From: Meconema thalassinum
Lineage: Eukaryota; Arthropoda; Insecta; Orthoptera; Tettigoniidae
Assembly: GCA_946902985.2 (NCBI GenBank)
Contig: OX336398.1
Coordinates: 236,080,362-236,144,361, forward strand
Direction of reading: 5' to 3'
Length of the DNA stretch: 64,000 nucleotides
In this document: piece by piece, positions 10,015 through 20,540 of the stretch
Position numbering within the stretch: position 1 is the first letter of the stretch
Layout of the letters: the number at the start of each line of letters is the position of its first letter
Made by a program: the position numbers and the translations under genes
The notes under the pieces: model-generated
The model's input: the letters and a program-made list of their open reading frames with translations, nothing else
What the model was told of the DNA's origin: nothing
Database searches by the model: none

Positions 10015-12770
10015 AGAAAATTTGTTTTTTTTTTCTGAATTTCTACGGAAATTTGAGTTATTTGCACGTTTCAGACTGTTTTATGATAGATGCGCGCGAA
10101 AATAATGTTTTGGTCTGTCTGTCTGTTTGTTTGATTGTCTGTGGACAACTTTGTTCCCTTATAACTCGAGAACGTCTGGGTGTATCAACGTAAAATTTGG
10201 TATAGATATCCATCAGAGGCACGACACTGATCATTGATGTAACCCTTCACCGTACATCTCATAAAAGAGGGCCTACCCCCTTAAAATACATGCTGAAATA
10301 GGAGTAGAAGGACGAAACAAAGCTCATTTTCAGCCCCTCAATGTGAGAGACAAACTTGGGGGCCCTAAAAGCACATTTTAAGGTCCTACGTCCAACCGTT
10401 TTTGAGATATTCCCAGAAAACTAATTTAATTTAATAAACTAATGAACGAATGCAAGCCGATAACCATGGCAACAGATTCTCAGAGGTCCATCTATTGCTG
10501 TAAGACGCAATACAATTGCATTAATTACATTAGTGTGAAAGTTTGCAAACGGTTAGATGGTTATTATGGAACCAAATTAAGCTGTAAATTTCATCAATAC
10601 GTAAAATGCGCTTAAGGGGGTCAAGGGGTAGTCTAGAATTTTTTCACGCGATTTACACCTGCGGGTGTGGTATGGCAGGTCTATTATATTCTTATCCCTA
10701 TATTATATTATTATTATTAATATTATATTATGGCGAACGACGACGAGACAAAGCCCCTCGGTGCCAGAAATAAAACTCGAGGGTCCTCGAAAACTACATT
10801 ATAAGGCTCTAAAACCAACAGTTTCTGAAACATTCCCAGAAAACTAATTAAATTTAATTTAACAAACTAATGAAGGAATGCAAATCGGTAACCATGAGAA
10901 CATTATCTCAAGGGGTGGCATCCAACTTTCCATCTATTTCATTAAGAAGCAATTTATTACATTTATTACATTTATTACATTTCTGTGAAAGTTTGCAAAT
11001 ATAAGGTTATCACGGAACCAACGTAGACTGTATAGTTCATCAATGCAATTAAGGGGGGTCAAGGGGTAACCTAAGATTTTTTCATGCAATTTTCACTGCG
11101 ACATATAGTACAGAAGGTCTATTATATCTCCAAACAAGAACATTATTTTCAAAAATTCCTGAATTGAATCAGCATTTTTTGCGGCTTTTAGGAATTTGGG
11201 CCATTTGAGACTAAAGAACCTGAATTTTCATGTACCACAAGCTTTTATAATTTATGATAGAGGTCTTCCTGTGTATGGGGACCCAGCACAACGTAGAGGG
11301 TCTGTTTTTATGTGACGTGTATTGCGTTTCATCTTCAAGGCTTTCAATTCTATTTCATGTCAGGAAGTACACGTTAGGTGAATTTAGTTTGAGAGCACAT
11401 TTTAACTAATCTTTTTTTTTGTCGACATGCGGGTTCATCGTAAGGATGATTTTCTTTGATACTGTGTGGTAGATATACCCATATTTGGATTTCTGGGTGA
11501 TATGTTGTAGACAATAGTATTGTCTGTCTGTCTGTCTGTCTGTCTTTCTGTGTATCCTTATGTATGCCTATAACTCATGTTCGGATGCTTGGTGCATCGT
11601 AAAATTAGGTATGGTAAACATGAGTCAATACACCAATCATTTATAAAACTCTTCACCGTACATTTCATACAGTAGAAGGGTGGATATCGGGAAAAACTTC
11701 TCAAAATACATGCTAAAATAGGCGAAATATAAAAATTATCCTAGAAGGACGACCAAAGCATATGTTGCACTTCTCAATGTGAGACACAAAATTTGCGAGT
11801 CTATAAAGGGACTCCGAAAACCACAATATAAGGCCCTTAAATTAACAGTGTGTGTGATATTCCCAGAAAACTAAATTCGTTTTGAAAAATTTATGAAGGA
11901 ATTACAAGCCGCTAACCATTGCAACAGTAGCTCAATTGATAATGTCTGGTGCGTCTCTAAAAGCAACAGTACCGGTACTTAAAAGGGACGTAAAACCAAT
12001 AACATTATTATTATTATTATAATGTCTGGTGTTAACACCGAACACCGTTCGAAGAACGGTTACTTCTGCTAGTGTTTAATATCCCTATAGCACGTTGTAT
12101 TTCAACAAGCTACTACAACCAACATTCAATCATACTCCTTGAAAAGGACAAAGAGTTATAACAATACCCATGCATTTAGGAGAAAGTAGGCTATATGTTC
12201 TTTCCTGAACATCTTGTTTTTAAACTTATTTACGGCATCATCATCTGGAACCCTAGTTATAACCTTAGGGAAAGCCGTTTGCAAACCCTCTCAGTAATGG
12301 AATTGCATTGCATCTTACAGAAATAGATGGACCTGTGAGTTTCTGTTGCCATGGTTACCGGCTTGCATTCTTTCATTAATTTAATAAGTGAAATTAGTTT
12401 TCTGGAAATATCTCAAAAACTGTTGGTTTTAGGGCTTTAAAATGTGGTTTACGGGGGCCCGAGTTTCATTTCTCACATTGAGGGGCTGAAAATGAGCTTT
12501 GTCTCACCTTCTACGCCTATTACAGCATGTATTTTAAGAGGGTAGGCCCCTTTTTATGAGAGGTACGGAGAAGAGTTACATCAATGATTAGTGTCGTGCC
12601 TCTGATGGATATCTGTATCAAATTTTACGTTGATCAACCCAGCCGTTCTCGAGTTATAAGGACACAAAACGTTGTCCACAGACAATGCGCGCATCCGTCA
12701 TAAAACAGTCTGAAACGCGCAAATATCGCAAATTTCCGTGGAAATTCATAAAAAACAGACAAACTTTCAT
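10015..12770. repeat. F2 repeat complex with inverted ends
   Basis: Plus-oriented units lie at about 10015-10440, 10720-10870 and 11518-11900 (words 'gagatattcccagaaaact', 'acatgctgaaatag'). An inverted copy of the first ~420 bp occupies about 12385-12770. The ends therefore form a long imperfect inverted repeat around a core of about 1.9 kb. (GTCT)n tracts lie at 10110-10140 and 11518-11545. No open frame with a known domain is present. It could be one foldback-type element or two insertions in opposite orientation. Confidence 0.55.
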
Positions 12771-12773
12771 TTT

Positions 12774-13884
12774 AGCCTATTTTCAATTTTGAAAAAATAG
12801 GCTTATGATATCACCTTTTGTCCATGTGTGTGAGCGCGTGTGTGTGTGTGTGTGTGTGAGGTGTGTGTGTGTGTGTGTGAGGTGTGTGTGTGTCCCCACC
12901 TAATAAATTCTAAACGGCTGGAGCGATTTCAATGAAATTCGGTAAGTTCATAGCACTATTCCGGGAGACCCCGACCGTGTCCTTCAAATTTTGTTACGTC
13001 TCACCAATCCAACATGGCGGCTGTGCGAAATATTTCACCAGTATTCAATATCTCCGAAACTATTCCCGATATCACCCTGGAATTTTTTACGGTGGTAAAG
13101 GGAACTACTAGAAGTTCACCTATGTGACTTTTGAAAACCTGGTAACTACAAAACGAACATGGCAGCCACGCGAATTTGCGACTTTTAATTAGACGTTTCT
13201 CGCGATTTAACCAACCAAACGCAATAAAACTTGGTACAGTATATGTTTATGCACATTGTAATGCAACGACATCTAATTTCGTTCAATTGTTAACATAACC
13301 ACAAAATGGCGGCTGTGCGAAATATTTCACCGGCATTCTATATCTCTGAAACTATTAGCGGTATCACCCTGAAATTTTGTACGGAGATAAAGGGCACTAC
13401 TGGAAGTTCATCTATAAGACTTTCAAAACCCGGTTAACTACAAAACGAACATGGCTGTCAAGCGAATTTGAAAATTTTAAATAGACCTTTCTCGCGATTT
13501 AATGTTCCAAACGCAATGATATCTGGTACAGGAAATGTTTATACACATTGTAATGCACTGGTATCTAATTTAGTTGAATTGTTTCCATAACCACAAGACG
13601 GCAACTGTGCGAAATTTTAAAATCTCCTTGTTACTTCTTGGGTCCTAATCATGCGATTGAAGTTTGAATGCTACACGTACACAATAATCTTCATGTAACA
13701 GTACATAACTCTAGGACCTACATATATAAAATCCAACATGGTGACCATCCGAAATATTTAGAAGGTTCTCAATATCTACGGATCTATTAATGCAATCAAA
13801 CTGAAATTTTGTATGTTGATAGTGGCAGTTAATATAAGTAGGATATATGAAAATAGGCTGAATAGTTCTTCACAGAACTACTAG
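12774..13884 (+). mobile_element. Helentron-like (HINE) repeat, family E1, plus copy
   Basis: The 5' side has a hairpin (12775-12784 / 12791-12802), then TTATGATATCAC and a GT-rich tract (12826-12895). Internal ~300-bp units follow, each with 'aacatggcggctgtgcgaaa'-type words. Near the 3' end GAAAATAGGCT (13849-13859) is the inverse of the 5' AGCCTATTTTC (12774-12784). A 7-bp stem-loop follows (TAGTTCT-tcac-AGAACTA, 13863-13880) and then CTAG|T. Subterminal inverted repeats, a microsatellite, internal repeats and a terminal stem-loop are the known layout of Helentron-derived elements. No coding sequence is present. Confidence 0.55.
13863..13884 (+). repeat. 3' terminal stem-loop with CTAG end
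   Basis: Stem TAGTTCT / AGAACTA with loop TCAC, directly followed by CTAG at 13881-13884 and T. Helitron-superfamily elements end in a short hairpin followed by CTRR. Confidence 0.55.
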
Positions 13885-13885
13885 T

Positions 13886-14609
13886 TATATATAGAGAGAT
13901 ACAACTAGAGAACGTGTGCGATAAATCTCGCATGTCCATGAAGAACCAACCACATAAGATTGTAAACACTTGTCAATCTTATTTAGGGATGTTATTGCTC
14001 ACTTCTATAGTTGTTGCGTTATTATTATTGTGACTAACATGAGGAATTATGTTGTCTACACTGTTTTGTTCTAAATCAACCGTTCCTATATAAACTAGTG
14101 GCCTAATTGTATTGTGGTGAATACACAAATGATACACTGCCCTAGAATGGAATAAGGTTGGTTAGTTAGTTATTGTTGTTTTAAGGGTCGGAACTACGAG
14201 GTCATCTACCCCTAGGAATAAGGTTACGTCAAGTGATCTGGTATTAGAAACTTGAGTCCTGTGTATTCCAGTTTAAATAGGAACGGTTGATTTGCTTAGC
14301 CATGGATAGCAGTGAGATGGGCCATCGTGGTCCATAAGTGAGGTTATGCAAGTTTCATAATGAAAACAGTGGGCATATTGACGATGATATATGAACTTAG
14401 CAGCATTTGTAAAAATGAATAGATCAATATTTAACTGATTATGACTAAATTCAGATGCTAGAGCCGTGAGAGAACTAATTCTAACAAATGTGTTACCAAC
14501 GTTGAAGTAATCGATTGTCATGTTTCCATTTTAAAACCACCAAGTGTATGCAAAATCTTTCATCGGAGACGCGTATACAGAGTGTTTTTTATGTACCTTT
14601 GGAGAATAA
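13886..14609. other. No recognisable gene
   Basis: AT-rich DNA. A 'tattgttgttttaaggg' word at 14175-14192 recurs with its neighbours at about 31917, 34290 (inverse) and 39378, so part of this is dispersed repeat. No RNA gene or credible coding frame is seen. Confidence 0.4.
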
Positions 14610-14770
14610 TAGGTCGTGTAGGGGAGGGGTATAGAAGTAATTTGAGATGGGGGACTTGGGGTCGGAGCGGCCTCCTTAACCCCTAAAATAAGGGTTGATT
14701 CAGGCCCTCCACCCTGTCAGTTGGGCAACCGACCCAAGCCTCTATTACCTTTCTCAACCCTTTAACTCTT
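14610..14770 (+). repeat. Solo arm of the foldback family at 26831-27565
   Basis: Words 'tgtaggggaggggtata', 'aatttgagatgggggac' and 'ttcaggccctccaccctgt' match one arm of the 735-bp inverted repeat at 26.8-27.6 kb. Only one arm is present here. Confidence 0.6.
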
Positions 14771-14786
14771 GGCAAGATTCATTTCA

Positions 14787-14885
14787 CCATGTGGCGCTGG
14801 CGTAATGGATAGTGTTCCGGTGCGAAAGGCCGGTAGTCCCAGGTTCGATTACGGGCTTGGGCAAAATCTCTTTTTTATGTTATTT
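14787..14885 (+). mobile_element. tRNA-like SINE head
   Basis: 'TGGCGCTGGCGTAATGGATAG' has A-box character and 'AGGTTCGATTACGG' is a B box at about 14839. A T-rich stretch follows. No cloverleaf good enough for a functional tRNA was seen, so a short SINE or SINE fragment is more likely. Confidence 0.5.
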
Positions 14886-14975
14886 GTCGTATTGTAGTCA
14901 CATAATACAGTCTGGTGCTACGTCAGAGAAGAGAGTGCACAAATGCCATAACGCAACATAGCTTTGGGTGGCATA

Positions 14976-15362
14976 ATAATAACAATAATATCGTATGGCA
15001 TCGGCTGCCGGGTGCAAGCTTTGTTATTTGACACCTAGAGGGCAGCTTGCATGTCGAATTTCATTGTTCCTTCAAGCACTATGAAAGTCATGGAGGTTTG
15101 ATATCTAAGCTCCTTGAACACTATAGCGCTTTCTAGTAGAGAGATGAGGAACTCTGTGTTCGCAGAAACTACCGAGATTAATTTTGCCATTATGAACACG
15201 GCCTACTGAATTCAAATGAGTTCTTTGACATGCCAACATCGTATGACATGCGTGTCGTAATTTTTGCCTCCTTTCATAAATTACTTACCACGGCCAGGAG
15301 CCAACCTGCAAGCTTGGCGTTAGTAGACCGACACGATAACCACTCACTCACCGTGGCAAGCA
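14976..15362 (-). mobile_element. SINE1, minus copy
   Basis: It is the reverse complement of the 674-1112 SINE. The tRNA-like head ends at 'caccgtggcaagc' (15351-15362), the body contains 'actatagcgctttctagtag', and the tail reads as 'aataatatcgtatggc' on the plus strand. No clear TSD was found. Confidence 0.8.
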
Positions 15363-16209
15363 CTTAAGGCAGCCTTATCTCTAGACACGTATATAACCAA
15401 GAGTGACGACTATCATTCCATGATCCTAAACACAAAGATGTCCCTAAAACCCTAGATAGACTATCATGTACACCGGAACACCTCTGTATCATGAGATAGA
15501 GTACAAACCAAGCCTCATTCCTCTGCCTGAAGATGTATCCGTGACCCCCGAGACTGAAGTCCCCCTGGAATGGTTAGTACACTGCGCAGTACCTTCATCA
15601 ACAACTAACTCATGTTTGGTGTGTGCGATAATGAGATATTCCCTCTCGGTGAAGAAGATTGGAAATGTTATTTTATTAGGAGGCCGCAAAGCTCGGGTTT
15701 TTGATCTCTATGAAGGTTCTGTGGCCACCACGCTCCCAAACAAGCATCTTCGTTAGTCGGCGTGTAATGAACTTCATGTTGACACCACACAAGTACGTTA
15801 CTTTCCTTCCAAGAGGACTGCTAAATCAGGAATATTTATTCAACTCTGGCAAATAATCTAGGAAGTAAGAGACTTCTGTTACTTATATGTCGACCAAAAT
15901 GAAGTGATGAACTTGGTTCGCACTTACCTGAGTACAGGAGATACCAGGCAAGGCAACAATCTTCTTGAGAAGGGTGGTAAACTGGCGGTGGAAGAGAGTA
16001 GTATAAATTCGTGCTGGGCCCATGTTTATGCGAAACTACCGTGCCAGGACTGAAGAAGTTGAGCTGGACACCCCAGGGTCATGAATGAACGTACCCTCTT
16101 AAAGAGAGTAATTTCAACCAATTAGACAGTATCTCACCAAACATGAGCCGAGAAAGTCAGCAAGTTACAAAAGACAACAAGGGATAAGCCAGAAATTGTC
16201 GAAATGACA
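15363..16209. other. Unassigned region with a 96-codon open frame
   Basis: An open frame at 15466-15756 (+) overlaps a similar-length frame on the other strand. It shows no domain I recognise, so it is not called as a gene. The surrounding sequence matches nothing else in the window that I can see. Confidence 0.3.
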
Positions 16210-16211
16210 TA

Positions 16212-17052
16212 TAAGTTGCGTTCAAAAAGTAACGAGCCGTAGGCTGTAATGCGCAAACCGGTGACGACATCGGCTAATCGTGGCGTGTGTAATGAGGTGT
16301 GGTTTCGACCAGAGCGTGGAAGGTCACAGTCCGTCGCTAGGGGGCACGCGTGCATGTCACGTGACGATACAAAGCAAGTTGCAGCATGCATCAATCGTCC
16401 AACGCTGCCAGTCGCATTGCAAACAGTGATATGGAGGCGTCAAACGAAGAGCAAAGAGGTGTTGTTCGGTTTCTGACAGCGGAAGGAGTAGGGGGAACGG
16501 GCATTCATCGCCGAATGTCACAAGTGTACGGCGAACACTGTATGTCTCTTGCAAGGGTCAAGGCATGGCACAAGCGCTTCAGGGAAGGACGAGTGTCATT
16601 AGCCGATTATGCCCGGTCTGGGGCACCCCCCCCCCCCCCCTGCATTACCGATGACAACGTCCAGCTGGTTGATGCACTCATTACCCAGGACCGCCGAGTG
16701 ACAGTGAACGCCATAGCCGCCGTGGTCGGATTGAGCGTCGGAAGTGTGCACACCATCATGAACGAACGACTGCACTTGCGCAAAGTGTGTGCCCAATGGG
16801 TGCCCCACAGTCTTCAACCACACCAGGAAGCATGTCGAATGGCCCACTGTCTTGGTCTTGGTTGGACGATTGATGCATGCTGCTGCTCGCTTTGTATCGT
16901 CACGTGACGTGCACCCGTGCCCTCTAGCGATGGGCGGTGACCTTCCACGCTCTGGTCGGAACCACACCTCGTTACACACGCCACGATTAGCTGATGTCGT
17001 CACCGGTTTGCGCAATCCAGCCTCCGGCTCGTTACTTTTTGAACGCACCTTA
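16212..17052 (+). mobile_element. Internally deleted mariner-type element
   Basis: Inverted repeats of about 193 bp (16212-16404 and 16861-17052) start TAAGTTGCGTTCAAAAAGTA and TAAGGTGCGTTCAAAAAGTA. TA dinucleotides flank both ends (16210-16211 and 17053-17054), the mariner target-site rule. The 841-bp length, against about 1.3 kb for intact mariners, is explained by loss of the catalytic half. The terminal repeats are much longer than the usual ~30 bp. Confidence 0.85.
16431..16907 (+). CDS. Mariner transposase N-terminal DNA-binding half
   Basis: The preferred start is the ATG at 16431 (MEASNEEQ), as in mariner proteins; an upstream in-frame ATG at 16386 lies in the inverted repeat. The reading holds both helix-turn-helix units of the paired-like domain ('VRFLTAEGVGGTGIHRRM' and 'AIAAVVGLSVGSVHTIM'), then 'LHLRKVCAQWVPHSL'. 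It ends by running into the right inverted repeat. The DD34D catalytic domain is absent. A 15-base C run at 16626-16640 encodes Pro residues where a Gly-Arg-Pro linker is usual. Without catalysis, such a protein could at most bind the terminal repeats; whether it is expressed is unknown. Confidence 0.7.
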   Translation: MEASNEEQRGVVRFLTAEGVGGTGIHRRMSQVYGEHCMSLARVKAWHKRFREGRVSLADYARSGAPPPPPCITDDNVQLVDALITQDRRVTVNAIAAVVGLSVGSVHTIMNERLHLRKVCAQWVPHSLQPHQEACRMAHCLGLGWTIDACCCSLCIVT

Positions 17053-17054
17053 TA

Positions 17055-17413
17055 CATAAAAGACCCAGTAGCGAGAGGAACGATGACATGCTAGGGTGAT
17101 GAGTATAATAAGTGGAGCACATCTAGATACGTCCACTGACGCAAGGGAGTAGGGTTAAAAGGAATGACCTTTGGAAATATAGATGAAGAGGAGCTGACGC
17201 AGAGTCTTGTGAAAATCTGGAGTTTAACAAAGTGGGCGTTACAGTCCCATGAAGGAGCTCCCGGGTTAGGTAGGGATAGAAGGAATATACAAGAATACAT
17301 ATTGAGACGAGAACTACATATCCCAGAAAATCGTGCATAAACACACCGTTAAACAGAAACAAAACGAAATAGACTTAAGAAAACATAGCCAAAGGTTAGA
17401 TATCTCAGTAATA
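17055..17413. other. No recognisable gene
   Basis: Overlapping short frames on the minus strand show no domain I recognise. No repeat match to the rest of the window was noticed. Confidence 0.35.
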
Positions 17414-17417
17414 TTAA

Positions 17418-18001
17418 CCCTGGAGCAGTACAGTGGGGCACTCAATGCCCCAGAGAATTTTCGTTTCCCGATTACGTTATGTTGGTACGCCTGAGAAGCG
17501 GCCACCTCCTGTGACTTTTACTTTACTTCTATTGGCTTTCAGTCAATGTGTACACATCTTAGCAGTGACAGCTATTTATACCCAAAGCGGTGTCTCCAAG
17601 GCATTCAGTGCTCCATCTGCCCACGAACCAAGGACACCAAGGCCACTGTGGTGTGCTCAGAATGCCAGAGGTTTGTGCGTAAACATCATAGTTTGGTGTT
17701 TTGTAGTGAATGTGAGAAGTGAAAATGGTGATTATGATTATCATGAGCAAAGAATGAATATCTACAATGACATTGAAATATTGCTAATATTTTTGTTTTA
17801 TATTAAATTCACACAGTTATTTTCATTTTACAGCCTTAATAGTTAAAGTATTCTGTGTTACAGGGTTGATTTTACTCATTTGTAATTGCAGTTATTAGTA
17901 ATACATTATTCTAATGCATCAGAGTTGTGTTTCTGTCCTGGGGTACTCAGTGCCCCAGGATACCGTTACTGCTTCTGGAGAATAAGGGTACTGTTCCAGG
18001 G
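17418..18001 (+). mobile_element. Small piggyBac-derived element
   Basis: The left end is CCCTGGAGCAGTAC preceded by TTAA (17414-17417), the piggyBac target site. The right end is the inverse, GTACTGTTCCAGGG, followed by TCAA (18002-18005), a one-base variant of TTAA. Subterminal palindromic words 'ggcactcaatgcccc' and 'gtactcagtgcccc' mirror one another. At 584 bp it retains only the end of the transposase reading frame. Confidence 0.75.
17573..17722 (+). pseudogene. piggyBac transposase C-terminal cysteine-rich domain
   Basis: In the frame from 17573 to the TGA at 17720-17722, Cys pairs occur with the spacing C-x2-C ... C-x2-C ... H-x6-C-x2-C ('CSICPRTKD', 'VVCSECQRF', 'FCSECEK'). This is the zinc-binding tail found at the end of piggyBac-type transposases, which contacts the element ends. 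The DDD catalytic core is missing. The annotated frame differs from the longer overlapping frame at 17433-17846, which shows no such pattern. Confidence 0.6.
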
Positions 18002-18005
18002 TCAA

Positions 18006-18506
18006 AAGAGGAAGAAAGGACCATGAGTCAAAGACTTGCGTAACAAACCGCAATCTCACTCAAAGACTCGTAAGGTAAAAACTTGAGCGCAGTATATAGT
18101 GGTGTAAAATCATGACATTGCTTGGGTCAGAGAAGATAGAGGATTCGATGCGTCAGTACAGGTCTGCCCTAAGATCTAGGTACGAAGCAATACCGCAGTA
18201 ATATGCAACGTCCAAAAGATCTTACTCCAGGCACAGACGAGACTAAACGAACATCATGGCAGTCATAATATGAGCATCCCGAAAATGCACGAAGTGCAAG
18301 GAGGCCGAAGCACACACTGCACCCACACACGGGATCTTAAAACATGCATGTATGCCCAAGGTCAAGTCAAAGATATACAACACGAACTAAATACTGAACT
18401 CAGGAATAGATAAGGGAAGGGGGACGGTACCAAAAACTAAACACACGGGGAAAGGAGTACAAAAGGGATGTGCAGAATAGCGAAACATGTTCGCACAAGA
18501 CGCACG
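18006..18506. other. No recognisable gene
   Basis: Mixed-composition DNA without open frames of note or repeat matches that I could see. Confidence 0.4.
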
Positions 18507-18520
18507 TAACAGTTCACTAA
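18507..18520 (+). repeat. TSD of the composite SINE1-R1 insertion (left)
   Basis: TAACAGTTCACTAA, identical to 20527-20540. Confidence 0.75.
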
Positions 18521-18626
18521 ATAATAAAAACATTACCAGCCTTATAGTAGTCGCATATGATGTGTAACATCTGACATAGAAGAAACCTCACATGAAATTG
18601 TTGATACACCGGTACTTTATACTAAT

Positions 18627-19121
18627 TTTTTTTTATTTAGTCAATTTACCCTCTAGGTTGGTGGTTCCCACGGACTCAGCGAGTGAACTCACCACTACCG
18701 CCTCAATGGGCAGTGTCCTGGAGCTTGGAACATCTGGTCGGATGGATACAACTGGGGAGGTGTGATCAGCACTTCGCCCAGGCGGCCTCACCTGCAAAGC
18801 GAACAGGGGCCTCATGAGGGATAGGAAGGGATGGAATATTGGGATGGATAGGCTAGGAACAGGGAAGGAGGCGGCCATGGCCTTACAGTAGGGACCATCC
18901 CGGCATTTGCCCGAAGATGAAGTGGGAAACCACGGAAAACCACTTCGAGGATGGCTGAGGTGGGAATAGAAACCACTCTACGCATTTGGGCCACCCGAGG
19001 CTGAGTAGACCCCGTTCCAGTCTTCATACCACTTTTCAAATTTCGTGGTAGAGCCGGGAATCGAACCCAGGACCTCCGGGGCGGCAGCTAACCATGCTGA
19101 CCGCTACGCTACGGAGGCGAC
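18627..19121 (-). mobile_element. SINE2, tRNA-derived, ~495 bp, inside R1
   Basis: The tRNA-like head lies at 19040-19121 on the minus strand (B box GGTTCGATTCCCGGC). The body contains 'ggaacggggtctactcagc' and 'gaggccgcctgggcgaagtg', and an A-rich tail lies at 18627-18640. The 9-bp TSD TATACTAAT is at 18618-18626 and 19122-19130. The R1 copy at 51.8 kb provides the empty site ('tttatactattattggca'). Confidence 0.9.
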
Positions 19122-19432
19122 TATACTAATATTGGCACAAATATTAATCTATTGTAAAAGGGAGTGTTTTACAGATATTGTAGTTTATAATACGGAACTC
19201 ATTTTATTAGCTCATTTGTATCTTCCACCAGCACGAGCCTAAATAAAGAAAACGATATGGATCAACTAGATTAATAGACGCGACACCGCTCATAACCTTA
19301 AATTCCTTATAAACAGGTCCTCTTCATTCACAGACCAACAGGTAATTTAATATGGATTCTGTTGAAATGAGTCATATTGATATGATAAATATCGTTTAAA
19401 ATGATAATCTGGTAGCAAAAATATCTATTCCC

Positions 19433-19500
19433 TCCGGGATTCGAACCCAAGACTCTATATTTACAGCCATAAGCACTAACCTCACGGCTATTTCGACAAA
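19433..19500 (-). repeat. tRNA-like segment within R1
   Basis: On the minus strand, 'GAAATAGCCGTGAGGTTAGTG' (A-box-like, split here only for description) and 'GGGTTCGAATCCCGG' (B box) occur. The same segment is in the R1 copy at about 52183-52258. It is probably an old SINE head carried by R1, not a functional tRNA. Confidence 0.5.
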
Positions 19501-19909
19501 GGTAATTTTGTGCACAAGATGGTGACTTATTTCCACGTGCCTTATGAATAGGCCCACTTGTGAGTAAAGAGAATATATTCAGTAATAGTTCATGAAGACT
19601 TGCTCAATTCTCGTATAACCATAACGATTATATTATATTGATTACCGTTATGTGGGTTAATATTTGAATAGCCATTGTGCAGAAACATAATACCGGCAAT
19701 GCCGGCTACTTACAACGTTTGATATTAAGGCATTTTACCATTTAAATACTGATACGAAGACTTCGAACATGTAACATGTCATTTGTTTCAATCACTTGAC
19801 ACCAGAGTTCGCATGAGCGTTTTCCGTTCAGTATGTCATATACATTCCACATGGCCGAGAGTACGTCATGGTATCAATTTCCGACACCGCGCGCTCATTG
19901 TTTCTCGTA

Positions 19910-20090
19910 CCACTGCCAGCTGGGTCTTACCACTGCTCGCTGGATCGATCGATCGAGCGGGGAGTGCATACTTCCGTTTTCCACCACTGCCAGCTAGTAC
20001 ACTTCCGTTCGATCGATCGAGCGGGCAGTGCATACTTCCGTTCGATCCACCACTGCCAGCTCGATCGTTCCGATCGACTTCCGTCCCCAA
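19910..20090. repeat. GATCGATC-rich minisatellite in R1
   Basis: About three units combine 'ccactgccagct' and 'cgatcgatcgagcgggcagtgc'. The same array is at about 52810-52985. The third R1 copy (49730-49890) lacks it. Confidence 0.75.
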
Positions 20091-20142
20091 TTTTCAAAAT
20101 CACTCCCGCAAAACTATCCAGCAACCGAGCGGAAAGATGTTA

Positions 20143-20526
20143 GACATCAATAATATCGTATGGCTTCGGGTGCCGGGTGCAAGCTTTCTTATTAGACACC
20201 CAAAGGGTAGCTTGCATGTCGAATTTCGTTATTCCTTGAAGCACTATGAAAGTCAAGGAGGTTAGATATCTAAGCTTCTTGAACACTATAGCGCTTTCTG
20301 GTAGAGAAATGAGGAACTTTTTGTTGGCGGAATCTCCCGAGATTAATTTTGCCATTTTGATCACGGCCTACTGAATTCAAATGGGTTCTTTGACATGCTA
20401 ACATCGTATAACATGGTGTCGTAATTTTTTCCGCCTTTCAAAAATCACTTACCAAGGCCAGGAGCGAACCTGCAAGCTTGTGGGTTAGTAGACCGACACG
20501 TTGACCACTCACCCACCGTGGCAAGC
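20143..20526 (-). mobile_element. SINE1, minus copy, 5' part of the composite
   Basis: The body 'actatagcgctttctggtag' and the head ending 'ccaccgtggcaagc' are as in other copies. The SINE 3' end ('aataatatcgtatgg' on plus) abuts R1 directly with only a very short TTATT, unlike the long (TTA)n tails at 1.1 and 37.9 kb. Confidence 0.8.
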
Positions 20527-20540
20527 TAACAGTTCACTAA

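Larger units (their letters stand above)
18521..20526 (-). mobile_element. Composite SINE1 + R1 retroinsertion
   Basis: The segment is bounded by the 14-bp direct repeat TAACAGTTCACTAA. On the minus strand it starts at 20526 with the exact first base of SINE1 (GCTTGCC). It runs through SINE1 to about 20143, then continues without a tail into repeat R1 and ends in an A/T-rich tail (ttttattatt) at 18521. R1 occurs without SINE1 at 51781-53044 and 49150-49887. The simplest reading is that a SINE1 transcript read through into R1 and the whole was retroposed. A later SINE2 (18627-19121) is nested in it. Confidence 0.6.

Noticed and set aside
9439..13884. One large 4.4-kb Helitron from the TC start to the CTAG end
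   Set aside because: The interval contains at least three distinct repeat families with their own boundaries, so it is more simply a cluster.
15466..15756. 96-codon open frame
   Set aside because: It has no recognisable domain, an equally open frame lies on the other strand, and the DNA around it is repeat-rich.
19783..20265. 160-codon open frame, with a similar one at 52681-52971
   Set aside because: It lies inside repeat R1, spans the GATCGATC minisatellite and runs into SINE1. The same stretch is open in several frames on both strands, which reflects composition.
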